From assembly GCA_015060005.1 (NCBI GenBank), contig SUZI01000005.1, positions 47,211-111,210 of the forward strand: a DNA stretch of 64,000 nt. Reading direction: 5' to 3'. A model generated the notes under the pieces. That model saw only the letters and a list, made by a program, of their open reading frames with translations, ran no database searches and was not told the DNA's origin. The position numbers were made by a program, and so were the translations under genes. Of this stretch, positions 44,126-54,063 are shown piece by piece; positions within the stretch are counted from its first letter, which is position 1; every line of letters starts with the position of its first letter. Source of the stretch: Rikenellaceae bacterium. GTDB taxonomy: Bacteria > Bacteroidota > Bacteroidia > Bacteroidales > Rikenellaceae.

Positions 44126-45094
44126 ATGCGATTTTTTGGTCATAAAAGCAGCAACGACAGTGGAGATAGTCTTATCCACCGCCTGAAAACCTATCGCATA
44201 GTGCGTAACCTGCTCATCGGTTTTATCATCATCGCCATATTCAACATACTCTTCTCATCGCTCTTCTACACCCCGAAGATGTTGCGTCTGAGTGATGAGC
44301 GACGCGAGATAGAGCTACGCAGCCAAATTCTGCTCGGCAAGATACGTGCCTCACAGAACGCCATAGACCTTATTCGCCACCGCGATAACAACGTCTACCG
44401 TCCACTTTTCTCGTCGGACACCTTCTCCATAGAGGGCATTTATCAGCCCTATAACGAGCGAAAATATGCCTGGACCGTAGATGAGATAGGAGGCAGAGAG
44501 CTCCGCACGACGTGGAAGGAGTTAGACCAGCTGGCACGTTCACTCTACCTGTCATCGGTCTCGCTCGATGAGTTGCAACAGCTATCGAAGGATAAAGAGA
44601 AGTTCTCGACAGCCATACCCGCAATATGGCCTATCGACCGCACTCTGCTGCGAGGTCGTATAGGTGCTTTTGGCTACCGTATGCACCCCACACTGCATCG
44701 TTGGAAAATGCACGACGGAGTCGACTTGGGAGGTCGTATAGGCGACCCTATATACGCTACGGGCGACGGCGTTGTCGAGGAGGTTGTACTAAGCCGAGCA
44801 CGTCGCAGCTATGGCACATATATCGTTGTCAACCACGGATTTGGATATAAGACGCGTTATGCCCATCTGAACAAAGTACACGTCTCGCGTGGCGACAGCG
44901 TGATGCGAGGAGCACTCATTGGCGACTTAGGCAATACGGGTCGTTCGAGCGGACCACACCTCCACTACGAGGTGATATATCGTGGACGTGTAGTCAACCC
45001 TATTAACTACTTCGACAAGGATATGTCAGCCGAGGCATACCGCAGCCTGATGGGACAGATTCAAGACGAGAACTACGAGACGGATGAAGAGTAA
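44126..45094 (+). CDS. M23 (LytM-type) metallopeptidase, membrane-anchored, copy 1
   Basis: 322 residues. One N-terminal membrane helix (about 28-47), a helical linker, and a C-terminal peptidase M23 domain (about 190-290). Zinc ligands: His196 and Asp200 (HDGVD) and His280 (GPHLHYE); His278 and His247 complete the active site. Acts on peptidoglycan cross-bridges in the periplasm, or as an activator of amidases. It overlaps the next M23 gene by 11 bases, a tandem pair common in Bacteroidetes. Confidence 0.9.
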   Translation: MRFFGHKSSNDSGDSLIHRLKTYRIVRNLLIGFIIIAIFNILFSSLFYTPKMLRLSDERREIELRSQILLGKIRASQNAIDLIRHRDNNVYRPLFSSDTFSIEGIYQPYNERKYAWTVDEIGGRELRTTWKELDQLARSLYLSSVSLDELQQLSKDKEKFSTAIPAIWPIDRTLLRGRIGAFGYRMHPTLHRWKMHDGVDLGGRIGDPIYATGDGVVEEVVLSRARRSYGTYIVVNHGFGYKTRYAHLNKVHVSRGDSVMRGALIGDLGNTGRSSGPHLHYEVIYRGRVVNPINYFDKDMSAEAYRSLMGQIQDENYETDEE

Positions 45095-46031
45095 CCGACA
45101 GAACAATAGCAACAAACGCCACTCGCGAGCTACCCGAGTTGTGTATTTCACCCTGCGTTCACTCATTTGGGTGGGTGCTATCATACTCTATTATGTCCTC
45201 TTCTCATTCTTCTTCGACACCCCAATCGAGCACCGTATGAAGGAGGAGAATGAGCGTATGCAAGCCCAATATGAGCGTATAGAGGCTCGCTACGACTCAC
45301 TCGCTATGGTATTGGAGAATGTCGACGCTCGCGACAAAAGTGTCTTCCGCATACTCTTCGAGACCGACCCCTATAACTTCACCAACACAAGCGACGCCGA
45401 GCGTGTAGCCCTCCACGAGAGCAGTCTCAACGCCTCGACAGAGCAGTTGCAGACGAACTTGGCGGCACGCATCAGTAAGCTGGAGAAACTCAACGGCAAG
45501 CTGCTGAAGAATTGGGATGAGATATTAGCATACGGCGTAGAGATGGGCGAGCAAGGCAACAACATACCTGCTATTCAGCCCGTTATCAACGACAATCTGA
45601 CACTCCTCACAGCGGGCTACGGAACGATACTCAGCCCCTTCTATCGCACTATGAAGTCGCACCAGGGTGTAGATTACAGCATAGGCGAGGGCTCGAGTGT
45701 CTTTGCCACAGCCGACGGCGTGGTGAAGGAGATATCGGATAAGAACTCAACACTCGGCAAGACCATCATCATCGACCACGGCAATGGCTATCAGACATCG
45801 TACAGCCACCTTTTGGAGTCGCTTGTTCGTAAGGGACAGCAGGTCAACCGAGGCGACGTGATAGCCCTCTCGGGCAACAGCGGATTGTCGCTTGCCCCAC
45901 ATCTGCACTACGAGGTACGTTACAACGATATGCGAGTCAACCCTATACACTTCTTCTTTATGGAGCTCTCGCCCGAAGAGTATCAGCGTATAATACAGAT
46001 TTCGCAGTCGGGAATGCAATCACTTGACTAA
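45084..46031 (+). CDS. M23 (LytM-type) metallopeptidase, membrane-anchored, copy 2
   Basis: 315 residues with the same plan as its neighbour: basic N-terminus, one membrane helix (about 22-44), coiled-coil (about 50-80), and M23 domain with His193/Asp197 (HQGVD) and His275 (APHLHYE). All zinc ligands are kept, so it should be catalytically competent. Coupled to copy 1 by an 11-base overlap. Confidence 0.9.
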   Translation: MKSNRQNNSNKRHSRATRVVYFTLRSLIWVGAIILYYVLFSFFFDTPIEHRMKEENERMQAQYERIEARYDSLAMVLENVDARDKSVFRILFETDPYNFTNTSDAERVALHESSLNASTEQLQTNLAARISKLEKLNGKLLKNWDEILAYGVEMGEQGNNIPAIQPVINDNLTLLTAGYGTILSPFYRTMKSHQGVDYSIGEGSSVFATADGVVKEISDKNSTLGKTIIIDHGNGYQTSYSHLLESLVRKGQQVNRGDVIALSGNSGLSLAPHLHYEVRYNDMRVNPIHFFFMELSPEEYQRIIQISQSGMQSLD

Positions 46032-46047
46032 AACCACAAACCTATAT

Positions 46048-48918
46048 ATGCAACAAACCTTCCTACAAGAGGTTGCCGAGAAGCTCTACAAGCGATATGG
46101 CAACTCTATCTCACAGCTTACCATCGTGCTACCCTCACGACGTGCACAGCTCTTCTTCTCGGAGGCTCTCACCCACATCGTCAAGGGCGGTGTTATATGG
46201 CAGCCCGACTACGTGTCGATAGATGAGCTGATGTGTGAAGCATCATCTTACAAGATGGGCGATAAAATTCGTATTATCTGCGAGTTACATAAGATATATT
46301 CAGCCTATCACAAGGAGCCGTTGGATAAGTTCTACTTCTGGGGCGAGATGCTACTGAGCGACTTTGACTTAGTCGACAAGTATATGGTCGATGCCGATAT
46401 GCTATTCTGCAACCTGCACGACTTGAAGGAGATTGAGGCTCACTTCACCGACACCGAGACGTGGGAGGTGATACGCCGTTTCTGGCAACACTTCGCCGAG
46501 GGCGAGACTCTGCCCGAGCATAAGGAGAAGTTTCTCTCTATCTGGAAGTCGCTCGGTCCTGTATACCACTCTCTGCGTGAGCGACTCAGCGAACTCAACT
46601 TTGCCTATCAGGGTATGGTCTATCGCTCGGCTGCCGAGAACTTGGAGAACGACGTTGTACGTTTTAAGCGTGATAGACACTATGTGTTTGTAGGTCTTAA
46701 CGCCCTCTCACGTTGTGAGCAGAGTGTCCTAAAAAGCATCCAGAAGCGATATAAGTGCGATTTCTATTGGGATTACGACTCATACTACACCGACGACGAG
46801 CAGCAGGAGGCAGGACGTTTCATTCGCCAGAATATGTCGCTCTTCCCCACATCGGAGGAGTTGCAGCACAACCATTTCAGCGAGCCGAAGCAGATGTCGG
46901 CAATATCGACCTCATCGAATGTCATACAATGCAAGTATGTCAACAAGATTTTACGTCAGATATCGCCCGAGCTACTCTTCGACAAGGAGACAGCCATAGT
47001 GCTCACAGATGAGAATCTGCTGATGCCTCTGCTGCACTCTCTGCCCGACGATAAGGATGAGAAGGGAGAGAATAAGCTCCAGCTCAACATCACGATGGGA
47101 CACCCTATCAAGCACACCACAGCCTATTCGCTCATACTGCGACTCCTGGAGCTGCAACACAACGCCAGCACGAGCGACGATAAAGCGACATTCTACCACG
47201 TCGACGTACTCGGCATACTCAACCATCCATACATCACAGAACAGGCGGGTGAGGCGTCTAAAAAGATACAAAAAGAGATTATCAAAGCACGCTATATACG
47301 CGTCAGTGAGGAGCTCTTCCAAGAGAACACTTTACTCGGTACAATATTCAGGAAATGTGGCGATTGGGAATCGTTATATAACTATTTGATTGATGTAATC
47401 TATGCTATCTCATTGCCATTGGAGCAGAACGCCGACAATCGCTCACTCAAGCTATCCTACTTGGCGATGATTGCCGAGTGCATAAAGCAGATTACCAACT
47501 CGCTGAAAGAGTGCGATACAGAGGTCAACACCTCAATCTATACTTCACTTCTCAAGCGATACCTTCAGACGCTGCGTATACCATACAGCGGAGAGCCTTT
47601 GCAGGGCTTGCAGATTATGGGTATTTTGGAGACCCGAAACCTCGACTTCAAGAACGTCATCATCCTCTCGATGACCGACGATAACTTCCCTGGCAGTATG
47701 GTTGGTGGAGCGTCATTCATCCCCTATAACCTGAGGGCGGCATACTCGTTGCCGACACCCGAACATCACGAGGGTGTCTATGCCTACTACTTCTATCGTT
47801 TGATACAGCGTGCCGAGCGTGTCGATATGATATACTGCTCGCTCGCCGATGACAAATCCACAGGCGAACGCAGCCGCTACATCCACCAGCTGGAGTTTGA
47901 GTCGCCACACGAGATAAAGTACTACAACGTAGGTGTTGACGTCAAGGCATCGGATAACAGCCCTATCGTGATAGAGAAAACAGGTAAGGTGAGGGAGATT
48001 ATGGAGCAGATGCTCAACAACAAAGAGCTAATACTCTCGCCAAGTAGCCTGACACCTTACACCGTATGCCCACTCAAATACTACTTCTCGCACGTAGCCA
48101 ACATCAAAACAAAAGATAGCATCAGCGAGGATGTCGACAGCCCTATGTTTGGCAATATCCTCCACAAGGCTATGGAGACTATATACAAGCCTATCAAAAA
48201 CATCGTAAACCCACGCCACGAGCTTGAGCAGATACTCAAGGGCACAAGCATTGAGAAGGCTGTAAGGGAGGCTATACGCAGCGAATATTTCAAAAATCAC
48301 GACATCTCGGACAAAGATTATACGGGCGACTTGTTGTTGGTAAAAAACTTGGTCATCGACTACATACGCAAGTCTATCATACCGTATGACATTAAAAATA
48401 ACAACTTTGCGGTGCTTCACTTAGAGCATCGCTTCAAATACGAAGTAGAGCTATCCAACGGCTCAACCGTCTGCTTTGGCGGTACTGCCGACCGCATAGA
48501 CTCACTCGATAATGGCTCTATGCGAGTCGTGGATTACAAGTCGGGAAAGGGACATGACGGGCTCGGTACGTTTAACCAGGTATTTCATCCTACAGAGAGC
48601 AGCAACTACCCTTTGCAGTTAATGATTTACTCGATGATACTCCACCACACCAACTCCGAGCGTAACATCATACCAGCACTCTACGCAGTGCGAAATATGC
48701 GTCAGGATAAGTTTAACCCCTATCTGTTGGATAAAGAGAATAAATGCGAGATTGACTATGCTACCTACGCCCAGCCTTTCGAGACGGGGCTGAGGGCTCT
48801 GCTCGATGAGATGTTCGACTGGGACACGCCATTTGTGCAATGCGAATACAAGGAGAGAGGTGTATGTAAGTTCTGCGAATTCAATGTTTTATGTAAACGC
48901 GACAAGGAGGAGGAATAG
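46048..48918 (+). CDS. AddB-like subunit: inactivated helicase with PD-(D/E)XK nuclease
   Basis: Part of the AddAB double-strand-break resection enzyme. About 956 residues. The frame opens at a TTG (46024); the ATG at 46048 (MQQTFLQEVAEKLYKRYGN) is a better start. The N-terminal helicase-like part has LTIVLPSRRAQLFFSEAL but no Walker A. The C-terminal nuclease has CFGGTADRID followed by MRVVDYKSGKG. Iron-sulfur cysteines typical of AddB are seen in TVCPLKYYF and in CEYKERGVCKFCEFNVLC near the end. The AddA-like gene begins 2 bases after its stop. Confidence 0.87.
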   Translation: MQQTFLQEVAEKLYKRYGNSISQLTIVLPSRRAQLFFSEALTHIVKGGVIWQPDYVSIDELMCEASSYKMGDKIRIICELHKIYSAYHKEPLDKFYFWGEMLLSDFDLVDKYMVDADMLFCNLHDLKEIEAHFTDTETWEVIRRFWQHFAEGETLPEHKEKFLSIWKSLGPVYHSLRERLSELNFAYQGMVYRSAAENLENDVVRFKRDRHYVFVGLNALSRCEQSVLKSIQKRYKCDFYWDYDSYYTDDEQQEAGRFIRQNMSLFPTSEELQHNHFSEPKQMSAISTSSNVIQCKYVNKILRQISPELLFDKETAIVLTDENLLMPLLHSLPDDKDEKGENKLQLNITMGHPIKHTTAYSLILRLLELQHNASTSDDKATFYHVDVLGILNHPYITEQAGEASKKIQKEIIKARYIRVSEELFQENTLLGTIFRKCGDWESLYNYLIDVIYAISLPLEQNADNRSLKLSYLAMIAECIKQITNSLKECDTEVNTSIYTSLLKRYLQTLRIPYSGEPLQGLQIMGILETRNLDFKNVIILSMTDDNFPGSMVGGASFIPYNLRAAYSLPTPEHHEGVYAYYFYRLIQRAERVDMIYCSLADDKSTGERSRYIHQLEFESPHEIKYYNVGVDVKASDNSPIVIEKTGKVREIMEQMLNNKELILSPSSLTPYTVCPLKYYFSHVANIKTKDSISEDVDSPMFGNILHKAMETIYKPIKNIVNPRHELEQILKGTSIEKAVREAIRSEYFKNHDISDKDYTGDLLLVKNLVIDYIRKSIIPYDIKNNNFAVLHLEHRFKYEVELSNGSTVCFGGTADRIDSLDNGSMRVVDYKSGKGHDGLGTFNQVFHPTESSNYPLQLMIYSMILHHTNSERNIIPALYAVRNMRQDKFNPYLLDKENKCEIDYATYAQPFETGLRALLDEMFDWDTPFVQCEYKERGVCKFCEFNVLCKRDKEEE

Positions 48919-48920
48919 AG

Positions 48921-51900
48921 ATGCAAACAGATAAAAGAGCAAGAATTTTGAGTGCGAGTGCCGGCTCGGGCAAGACCTACCGCCTGGCATACAAGTACAT
49001 TCTCGACACACTGCGATACTACGAAGAGAAACCCTATCTCTATCGTGCGATACTGGCTGTAACGTTCACCAACAAGGCTACCGAGGAGATGAAAAGCCGT
49101 ATCCTGAACCGCTACGCAGAGTTAGCCACAGACCCCTCAAAAAGCGAGTATATAGGGGTTTTACGACGAGATTTACCCCTCTCGGACGAGGAGTATGCAC
49201 GCCGAGCAAAGAGCATACTGAAGCGTATTCTGCACGACTATTCGCACTTCACGGTGCTGACTATCGACAAGTTCTTCCAGCGTATTATGCGTGCCTTTGT
49301 GAAGGAGTTGGGTGTCGATGTGAACTACAACCTGCAGATAAAGTCCGACGACGTAGTGAGCCAGAGTGCCGATGCTCTCATCGAGAGTATACGTGGCGAC
49401 GAGGAGCTGCAGCAGTGGGTGGTGGAGTATGCTCGCGAGACTATCGAGGAGGACAGGAAATGGAATGAGATACGCGAAAACATCCTCTCGATAGGCAAGC
49501 AAGCTATCGGCGACAAGAGTCGTGATGCACTGCAGAGCACGACCACCAAGAAGCAGCTCAAAGAGGTTACCTTTGCGACCCGACAAAGAATTAATGAGGC
49601 GGTTGATAAGATGGCTGAGTTAGGCGACAAGGCACTGAAAATCATCAAGGAGGCAGGAGTGGATTTAGATAACTTTAATGGCAGAGCAAGTGGTTTCATA
49701 TCTACTTTCACTAAAGCAAAGAACAAGTGCCTGAACAGCATTGGCAACACTGCATATTCAGTCCTTTCAGGGACGAAAGATTGGTATTCAAAAGGAACTG
49801 CAAAAACACCTATCGCAAGTCTCATAGACTCGATTACTCCATCACTAAGTGAGCTACTTGACGAGATATGCAACATCTTCGACTCGACGCTCAAGTTGCG
49901 GACGATGGAGGGGATACTCTGGAGTAAGTTCCGTAGCTTTGCCCTGCTGAAAGATATCTATGCCAAGATACAGGAGGTGTGCCAGACAGAGAATATGATG
50001 TTGCTCTCCGAGACCAAAAATCTGCTCACCGAGCTCATCAAGGACAACGACACACCATTCATCTACGAGAAGACGGGCAACCGCTTTGAGCGATATATGA
50101 TTGATGAGTTCCAGGACACCTCTCACCGCGAGTGGAGCAACTTTATCCCTCTGCTGCTCAACGCAATGGCTATGGCTGAGGATGAGGCTATATTCATCGT
50201 GGGCGACGTCAAACAAGCCATCTATCGCTGGCGTGGTGGCGACTGGCGAATACTACACAGCGGCGTGCAGGAGGCTTTGGGCAAGGCGAACACCCACACC
50301 GAGCAGATGGAGGATAATTGGCGTAGCCGTGAGGCTGTGGTAGAGTTTAACAACAACACCATAAAAGATATTGTCGCCAAACTCAACTCGTCGCTCAACG
50401 CCGAGCTGCTGACAGCTTTGGAGGAGAAAGTCATAAAAGAGACGACCTACAATACGCTTTATGACACCATCTACAACGCCTATTCGAGCTGTAAGCAGGT
50501 GGCACGCAAGATAGACGCTGCCAAGCAGGGATATGTGCGTGTGGAGAGCTACGAGGATGTGCCCGACATCATCAGCTATATCGAAGATGCGATAGCTCGT
50601 GGCTACGATTACAGCGACATAATGATACTCCACCGCAAAGGTAAGGAGATTACCCGCACAGCAGAGCTCTTGTTAGAGTACAAACGTCAGAGCGGCTTGG
50701 ATTTCAACATCAAGACCAAGGAGTCGTTGGTGGTGGGCAGGGCGGACATCGCCAAGTTCATCATCGCACTGCTACGTCTTACACAGGACAGCTCCGACAG
50801 GCTCAGCATAGCCATAGTCAACCAATACCTTCGTCGCAGCTACCACGACCGCCTCTCGGAGGAGGAACTCACACGCCTCAGCCACCTGAGTCAGTTATCG
50901 GTGGAGCAGGCTTTTGAGCATATAGTGAAGGCTTACTCGCTCCACGAGCGTGGCGACGAGATAGCCTACCTGCAGGCTCTGCACAACATCGTCATAACGT
51001 TCTCGACAGCCAAGAGTGCCGACATAGCCCTCTTCCTCAAAGATTGGGACGCTACGCTGCACAGCAACTCGTTGGTGGTGGAGGACAACAAGAACACCAT
51101 TGAGCTCACCACCATCCACACCGCAAAGGGTTTGGAACGTAAGATTATCATCATACCATATTGCCATTGGACCTTCACCTTCGAGCGAACCGACGTTACG
51201 ATATGGTCGAAACTCGACCCGAAGAGCACTCCCAAGGAGTATGCGGCACTCGACTACTTCCCTGTGCCCTTCAGCCCAATGATTACAAATACGATATTCT
51301 CCGACACCTACTATACCGAACGTGTATACTCCTACGTCGACTCGCTCAACATACTCTACGTGGCACTGACACGAGCTGTCGATGAGCTCTACATCTGCAT
51401 CAAGGAGCGTAACCTCAAGGGCGAGAATGTAGGAGCCAAGCTGTGGGCAACACTCGAGTGCGACGGGGACGCCACATATTATGAGGCAGGTGCCCGCACC
51501 CCCAAGCAGCTCAAGGTGAAAAAGGATGACGGGCCTAAGGTCGAGAATATCATCCTGGACAACTACCCTACCACCGACGAGATGGTCGCTATGCGTCTGC
51601 CGCTGCAACGCTACTTCGAGCAGAGTGAGGATGAACACTCGCCACGTCGCATAGGCATACTTATGCACAACATCCTCAGCTCGGCACAGAGCTTGAACGA
51701 TGTGGAGGAGGCAATAGACGATGCCCACAGAGCAGGTCGTATCGACGCTGTGCAACGCGATGAGCTACGTGCGATAGTCGAGAAAGAGCTACGCCGCAAC
51801 GAGGCTCAGGAGTGGTTTAACGGCGATTGGGAGCGTGTCTACAACGAGTGCGACATCATCCACGACAAAGGTAGTGTGGTGGGACAATCTCGCCCCGACC

Positions 51901-52076
51901 GTGTGATGGTCAAGGGTCAGCGAGCTGTCATCGTAGATTACAAGTTCGGTGCCGAGAAGCTGAAGATATACCGCCAGAAGATGGAGTACTACAAGGAGCT
52001 TATCTCGCGTATGGGATATACCGACGTGGAGGGATATCTGTGGTATCTCACCCGCTCCGAGATAGAGAAAGTATAA
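48921..52076 (+). CDS. AddA-like UvrD-type helicase/nuclease
   Basis: 1051 residues, superfamily 1A helicase with a C-terminal nuclease. Motifs in order: I LSASAGSGKTYRLAYKY; Ia AVTFTNKATEEMKSRI; II MIDEFQDTSHREW; III VGDVKQAIYRWRGGD; IV NWRSREAVVEF; V LTTIHTAKGLERKIIIIPY; VI LYVALTRAVDELYI; then a PD-(D/E)XK-type end with QSRPDRVMVKGQRAVIVDYKFG. Pairs with the preceding gene to process DNA ends for RecA loading. 1-kb size is normal for the phylum. Confidence 0.9.
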   Translation: MQTDKRARILSASAGSGKTYRLAYKYILDTLRYYEEKPYLYRAILAVTFTNKATEEMKSRILNRYAELATDPSKSEYIGVLRRDLPLSDEEYARRAKSILKRILHDYSHFTVLTIDKFFQRIMRAFVKELGVDVNYNLQIKSDDVVSQSADALIESIRGDEELQQWVVEYARETIEEDRKWNEIRENILSIGKQAIGDKSRDALQSTTTKKQLKEVTFATRQRINEAVDKMAELGDKALKIIKEAGVDLDNFNGRASGFISTFTKAKNKCLNSIGNTAYSVLSGTKDWYSKGTAKTPIASLIDSITPSLSELLDEICNIFDSTLKLRTMEGILWSKFRSFALLKDIYAKIQEVCQTENMMLLSETKNLLTELIKDNDTPFIYEKTGNRFERYMIDEFQDTSHREWSNFIPLLLNAMAMAEDEAIFIVGDVKQAIYRWRGGDWRILHSGVQEALGKANTHTEQMEDNWRSREAVVEFNNNTIKDIVAKLNSSLNAELLTALEEKVIKETTYNTLYDTIYNAYSSCKQVARKIDAAKQGYVRVESYEDVPDIISYIEDAIARGYDYSDIMILHRKGKEITRTAELLLEYKRQSGLDFNIKTKESLVVGRADIAKFIIALLRLTQDSSDRLSIAIVNQYLRRSYHDRLSEEELTRLSHLSQLSVEQAFEHIVKAYSLHERGDEIAYLQALHNIVITFSTAKSADIALFLKDWDATLHSNSLVVEDNKNTIELTTIHTAKGLERKIIIIPYCHWTFTFERTDVTIWSKLDPKSTPKEYAALDYFPVPFSPMITNTIFSDTYYTERVYSYVDSLNILYVALTRAVDELYICIKERNLKGENVGAKLWATLECDGDATYYEAGARTPKQLKVKKDDGPKVENIILDNYPTTDEMVAMRLPLQRYFEQSEDEHSPRRIGILMHNILSSAQSLNDVEEAIDDAHRAGRIDAVQRDELRAIVEKELRRNEAQEWFNGDWERVYNECDIIHDKGSVVGQSRPDRVMVKGQRAVIVDYKFGAEKLKIYRQKMEYYKELISRMGYTDVEGYLWYLTRSEIEKV

Positions 52077-52094
52077 CGTAAATAGTTGAATGAT

Positions 52095-52577
52095 ATGGAT
52101 ATACGTATAGGACACGGATACGATGTTCACCGCTTGGCTGAGGGACTTCGCTTGGTCGTAGGCGGTGTAGAGATTGAGCACACCAAGGGCTGCGTAGCCC
52201 ACTCCGATGGCGATGTAGCTATCCACGCCATCTGCGACGCACTGCTCGGAGCATTGGCTTTAGGCGACATAGGCAAGCTCTTCCCCGACACCTCGGCAGA
52301 GTTCAAGGGCATAGACTCACGTCTGCTGCTGCGACGTGTATGTGAACTTGTCGCCTCACGAGGCTACTCCATCTCAAATGTAGACTGCACCATAGCCCTG
52401 CAACGCCCCAAGCTCCGCCCACATATCGACACTATGCGTGAGCGTCTGTCGGAGTGTATGGGCATCTCCGTGGACCGCATCTCGGTCAAAGCCACCACCA
52501 CCGAAGGGTTAGGCTTCGAGGGCGACGAGGCAGGCATCTCCGCCCACGCAGTGGCTCTTTTGCGAGGCAATGAGTAA
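52095..52577 (+). CDS. ispF: 2-C-methyl-D-erythritol 2,4-cyclodiphosphate synthase
   Basis: MEP-pathway enzyme that releases CMP and forms the cyclodiphosphate on the way to isoprenoids. 160 residues from the ATG at 52095; the frame's earlier TTG (52086) is not needed. Zinc ligands in GHGYDVHRL (Asp and His), GCVAHSDGDVAIHA, DIGKLFPDT, and the C-terminal KATTTEGLGFEGDEAGISAHAV are conserved. Shortly follows the addA-like gene. Confidence 0.96.
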   Translation: MDIRIGHGYDVHRLAEGLRLVVGGVEIEHTKGCVAHSDGDVAIHAICDALLGALALGDIGKLFPDTSAEFKGIDSRLLLRRVCELVASRGYSISNVDCTIALQRPKLRPHIDTMRERLSECMGISVDRISVKATTTEGLGFEGDEAGISAHAVALLRGNE

Positions 52578-52588
52578 TTAGGAGTTAG

Positions 52589-52613
52589 GGAGTCCTACGG
52601 GGACTCCTTTTTT
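52589..52613 (+). terminator. Terminator after ispF
   Basis: Perfect 7-bp stem GGAGTCC / GGACTCC with a TACGG loop, then TTTTTT. Confidence 0.88.
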
Positions 52614-52617
52614 GGGT

Positions 52618-53400
52618 TTGTTACAAGTTGTTACAAGTTGTTACACCCCTGTAACAGTGTAACAAGTGTAACAAGTGAAACAACTGTAACAAGTGTAACA
52701 GGTGTAGCAAGTGTAGCAACACTACATCACTACCATTCTCCACACGGGATTACAGATTACAGATTACAGATTACACGCACGTGTAATGAGTGTAATCTTG
52801 TAATCTGTGTAATCTTGTAATTATATATAGTGAATATAAGGAGTTTAAGGAGTGTAGGGAGTATAGGAGTCAAGCCCCTAAATTCCCTAAATTCCCTAAC
52901 CTCCCTAAATTCCCTAACTTACCCTATATAGATAGCTATATATAGAGCTATTATATAGATAGGCTCTCACTATATAGTACGGGTAACCCGACAGTTACCC
53001 AACCCACTATATAGTTATATAGATATTTATATATAGTTAATATAGTGAGTATAAGGAGTTTAGTGAGCATAGGGACTCTAACACCTCAACTCCCTAACCT
53101 CCCTTATCTCCCTAAATCCTCTAACTATGTAATTACACTCATTACAGATTACACTCATTACAGGGGCGTGTAATCTGTAATGTAAAGTGTAATGTAATGT
53201 GTAATCTATTGGTAAGGCGGTTGTTTGTTACAGTTTTGTTACAGTTTGTTACAGTTTTGTTACAACGTGTAACAAGTGTAATACACACATAATCAATATA
53301 TTACGGCGGAAAATACTCATTTTGTTACAGTTGTTACAGGGGGCGTATCAAGTGTAACAAGTGTAACAACTCCCTCAATTACTAATTACTAATTACTAAT
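52618..53400. repeat. Gene-free block of several short repeat families
   Basis: About 780 bases without a plausible gene. Edges: many GTAACAAGT and reverse GTTACAAGTT/GTTACAGTT units (52618-52720, 53220-53380). Inner parts: ATTACAG heptamers (52750-52830, 53140-53210), CCCTAAATT nonamers (52876-52920), and TATATAG/TAGATA runs (52920-53060). Right end: four ATTACTA units just before the convergent DUF4251 gene. Units are short, degenerate and of mixed orientation; there are no unique spacers of constant length, so it is not a CRISPR. Confidence 0.85.
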
Positions 53401-53402
53401 TA

Positions 53403-54056
53403 CTAATTGTTTAGGATTTCGCCTACATAACGCATTGAGTAGTTGGGGCTTTGGAGCGTCAGTAGCACCTCGCCCGTAAGGGTTGAGACGATGAAGCCAA
53501 ACTCATACGCCTCGTCGTAGTACTCCGCCACAAAGGAGAGCATCCAGCGTGTGCCATACTTCTCGGGCTTGAGCCCCGCAACGCCATCGTTATCGAAGTT
53601 AAGCACCGATATCATCTGCGACAAGCCTCGCTCCAGCGGCAGATGCACCTCCAATGCCATAGGGCTCACCAAGACATAATAGTAGTCGGCATAGACCATA
53701 CGCAGCTCCCCCTCGGGCATAGCCTGCATAGTGGTCGGACGGAAGCTGAACGTCAGGCTCTCGACGAGCGAGTCCACCTTCGCCGCAAACTCTTTTGCTC
53801 GCAGTGCACGCCTCTCGGCGTGTGTCAAGTGATGCTTGAGGCTATCACCACTAACTGTATCACTTACAACAACATCACCTCGCCGCACAGGTACTACCGT
53901 AGTTACGGGAATACTATCCCGACTGATGGTGGCTTGGTAGAGGGTATCTATCTGCACACCACCACGTCTCACCACAATATGCGATGCCGACACCGCCATA
54001 ATCATTATCAGCGACAAGGCTGCTGCCGCCGACAAAGCACGCAGATACTTTCTCAT
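53403..54056 (-). CDS. DUF4251-like exported protein, copy 1
   Basis: 217 residues. Signal peptide (about 1-24), a low-conservation spacer with VPVRRGDVVVSDTVSGDS, a short basic helix (HAERRALRAKEFAAKVDSL), then a beta-rich domain resembling DUF4251: FSFRPTTMQAMPEGELRMVYADYYYVLV and a C-terminal strand MRYVGEILNN. No function is known for the family, which is widespread in Bacteroidetes. It starts 7 bases after the stop of its paralogue; the two are probably co-transcribed. Confidence 0.6.
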   Translation of the reverse strand: MRKYLRALSAAAALSLIMIMAVSASHIVVRRGGVQIDTLYQATISRDSIPVTTVVPVRRGDVVVSDTVSGDSLKHHLTHAERRALRAKEFAAKVDSLVESLTFSFRPTTMQAMPEGELRMVYADYYYVLVSPMALEVHLPLERGLSQMISVLNFDNDGVAGLKPEKYGTRWMLSFVAEYYDEAYEFGFIVSTLTGEVLLTLQSPNYSMRYVGEILNN

Positions 54057-54063
54057 AACTCGC

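Noticed and set aside
52618..53400. CRISPR array
   Set aside because: Repeat units are short, variable and of both orientations; there are no unique spacers of constant length and no cas genes in the window.
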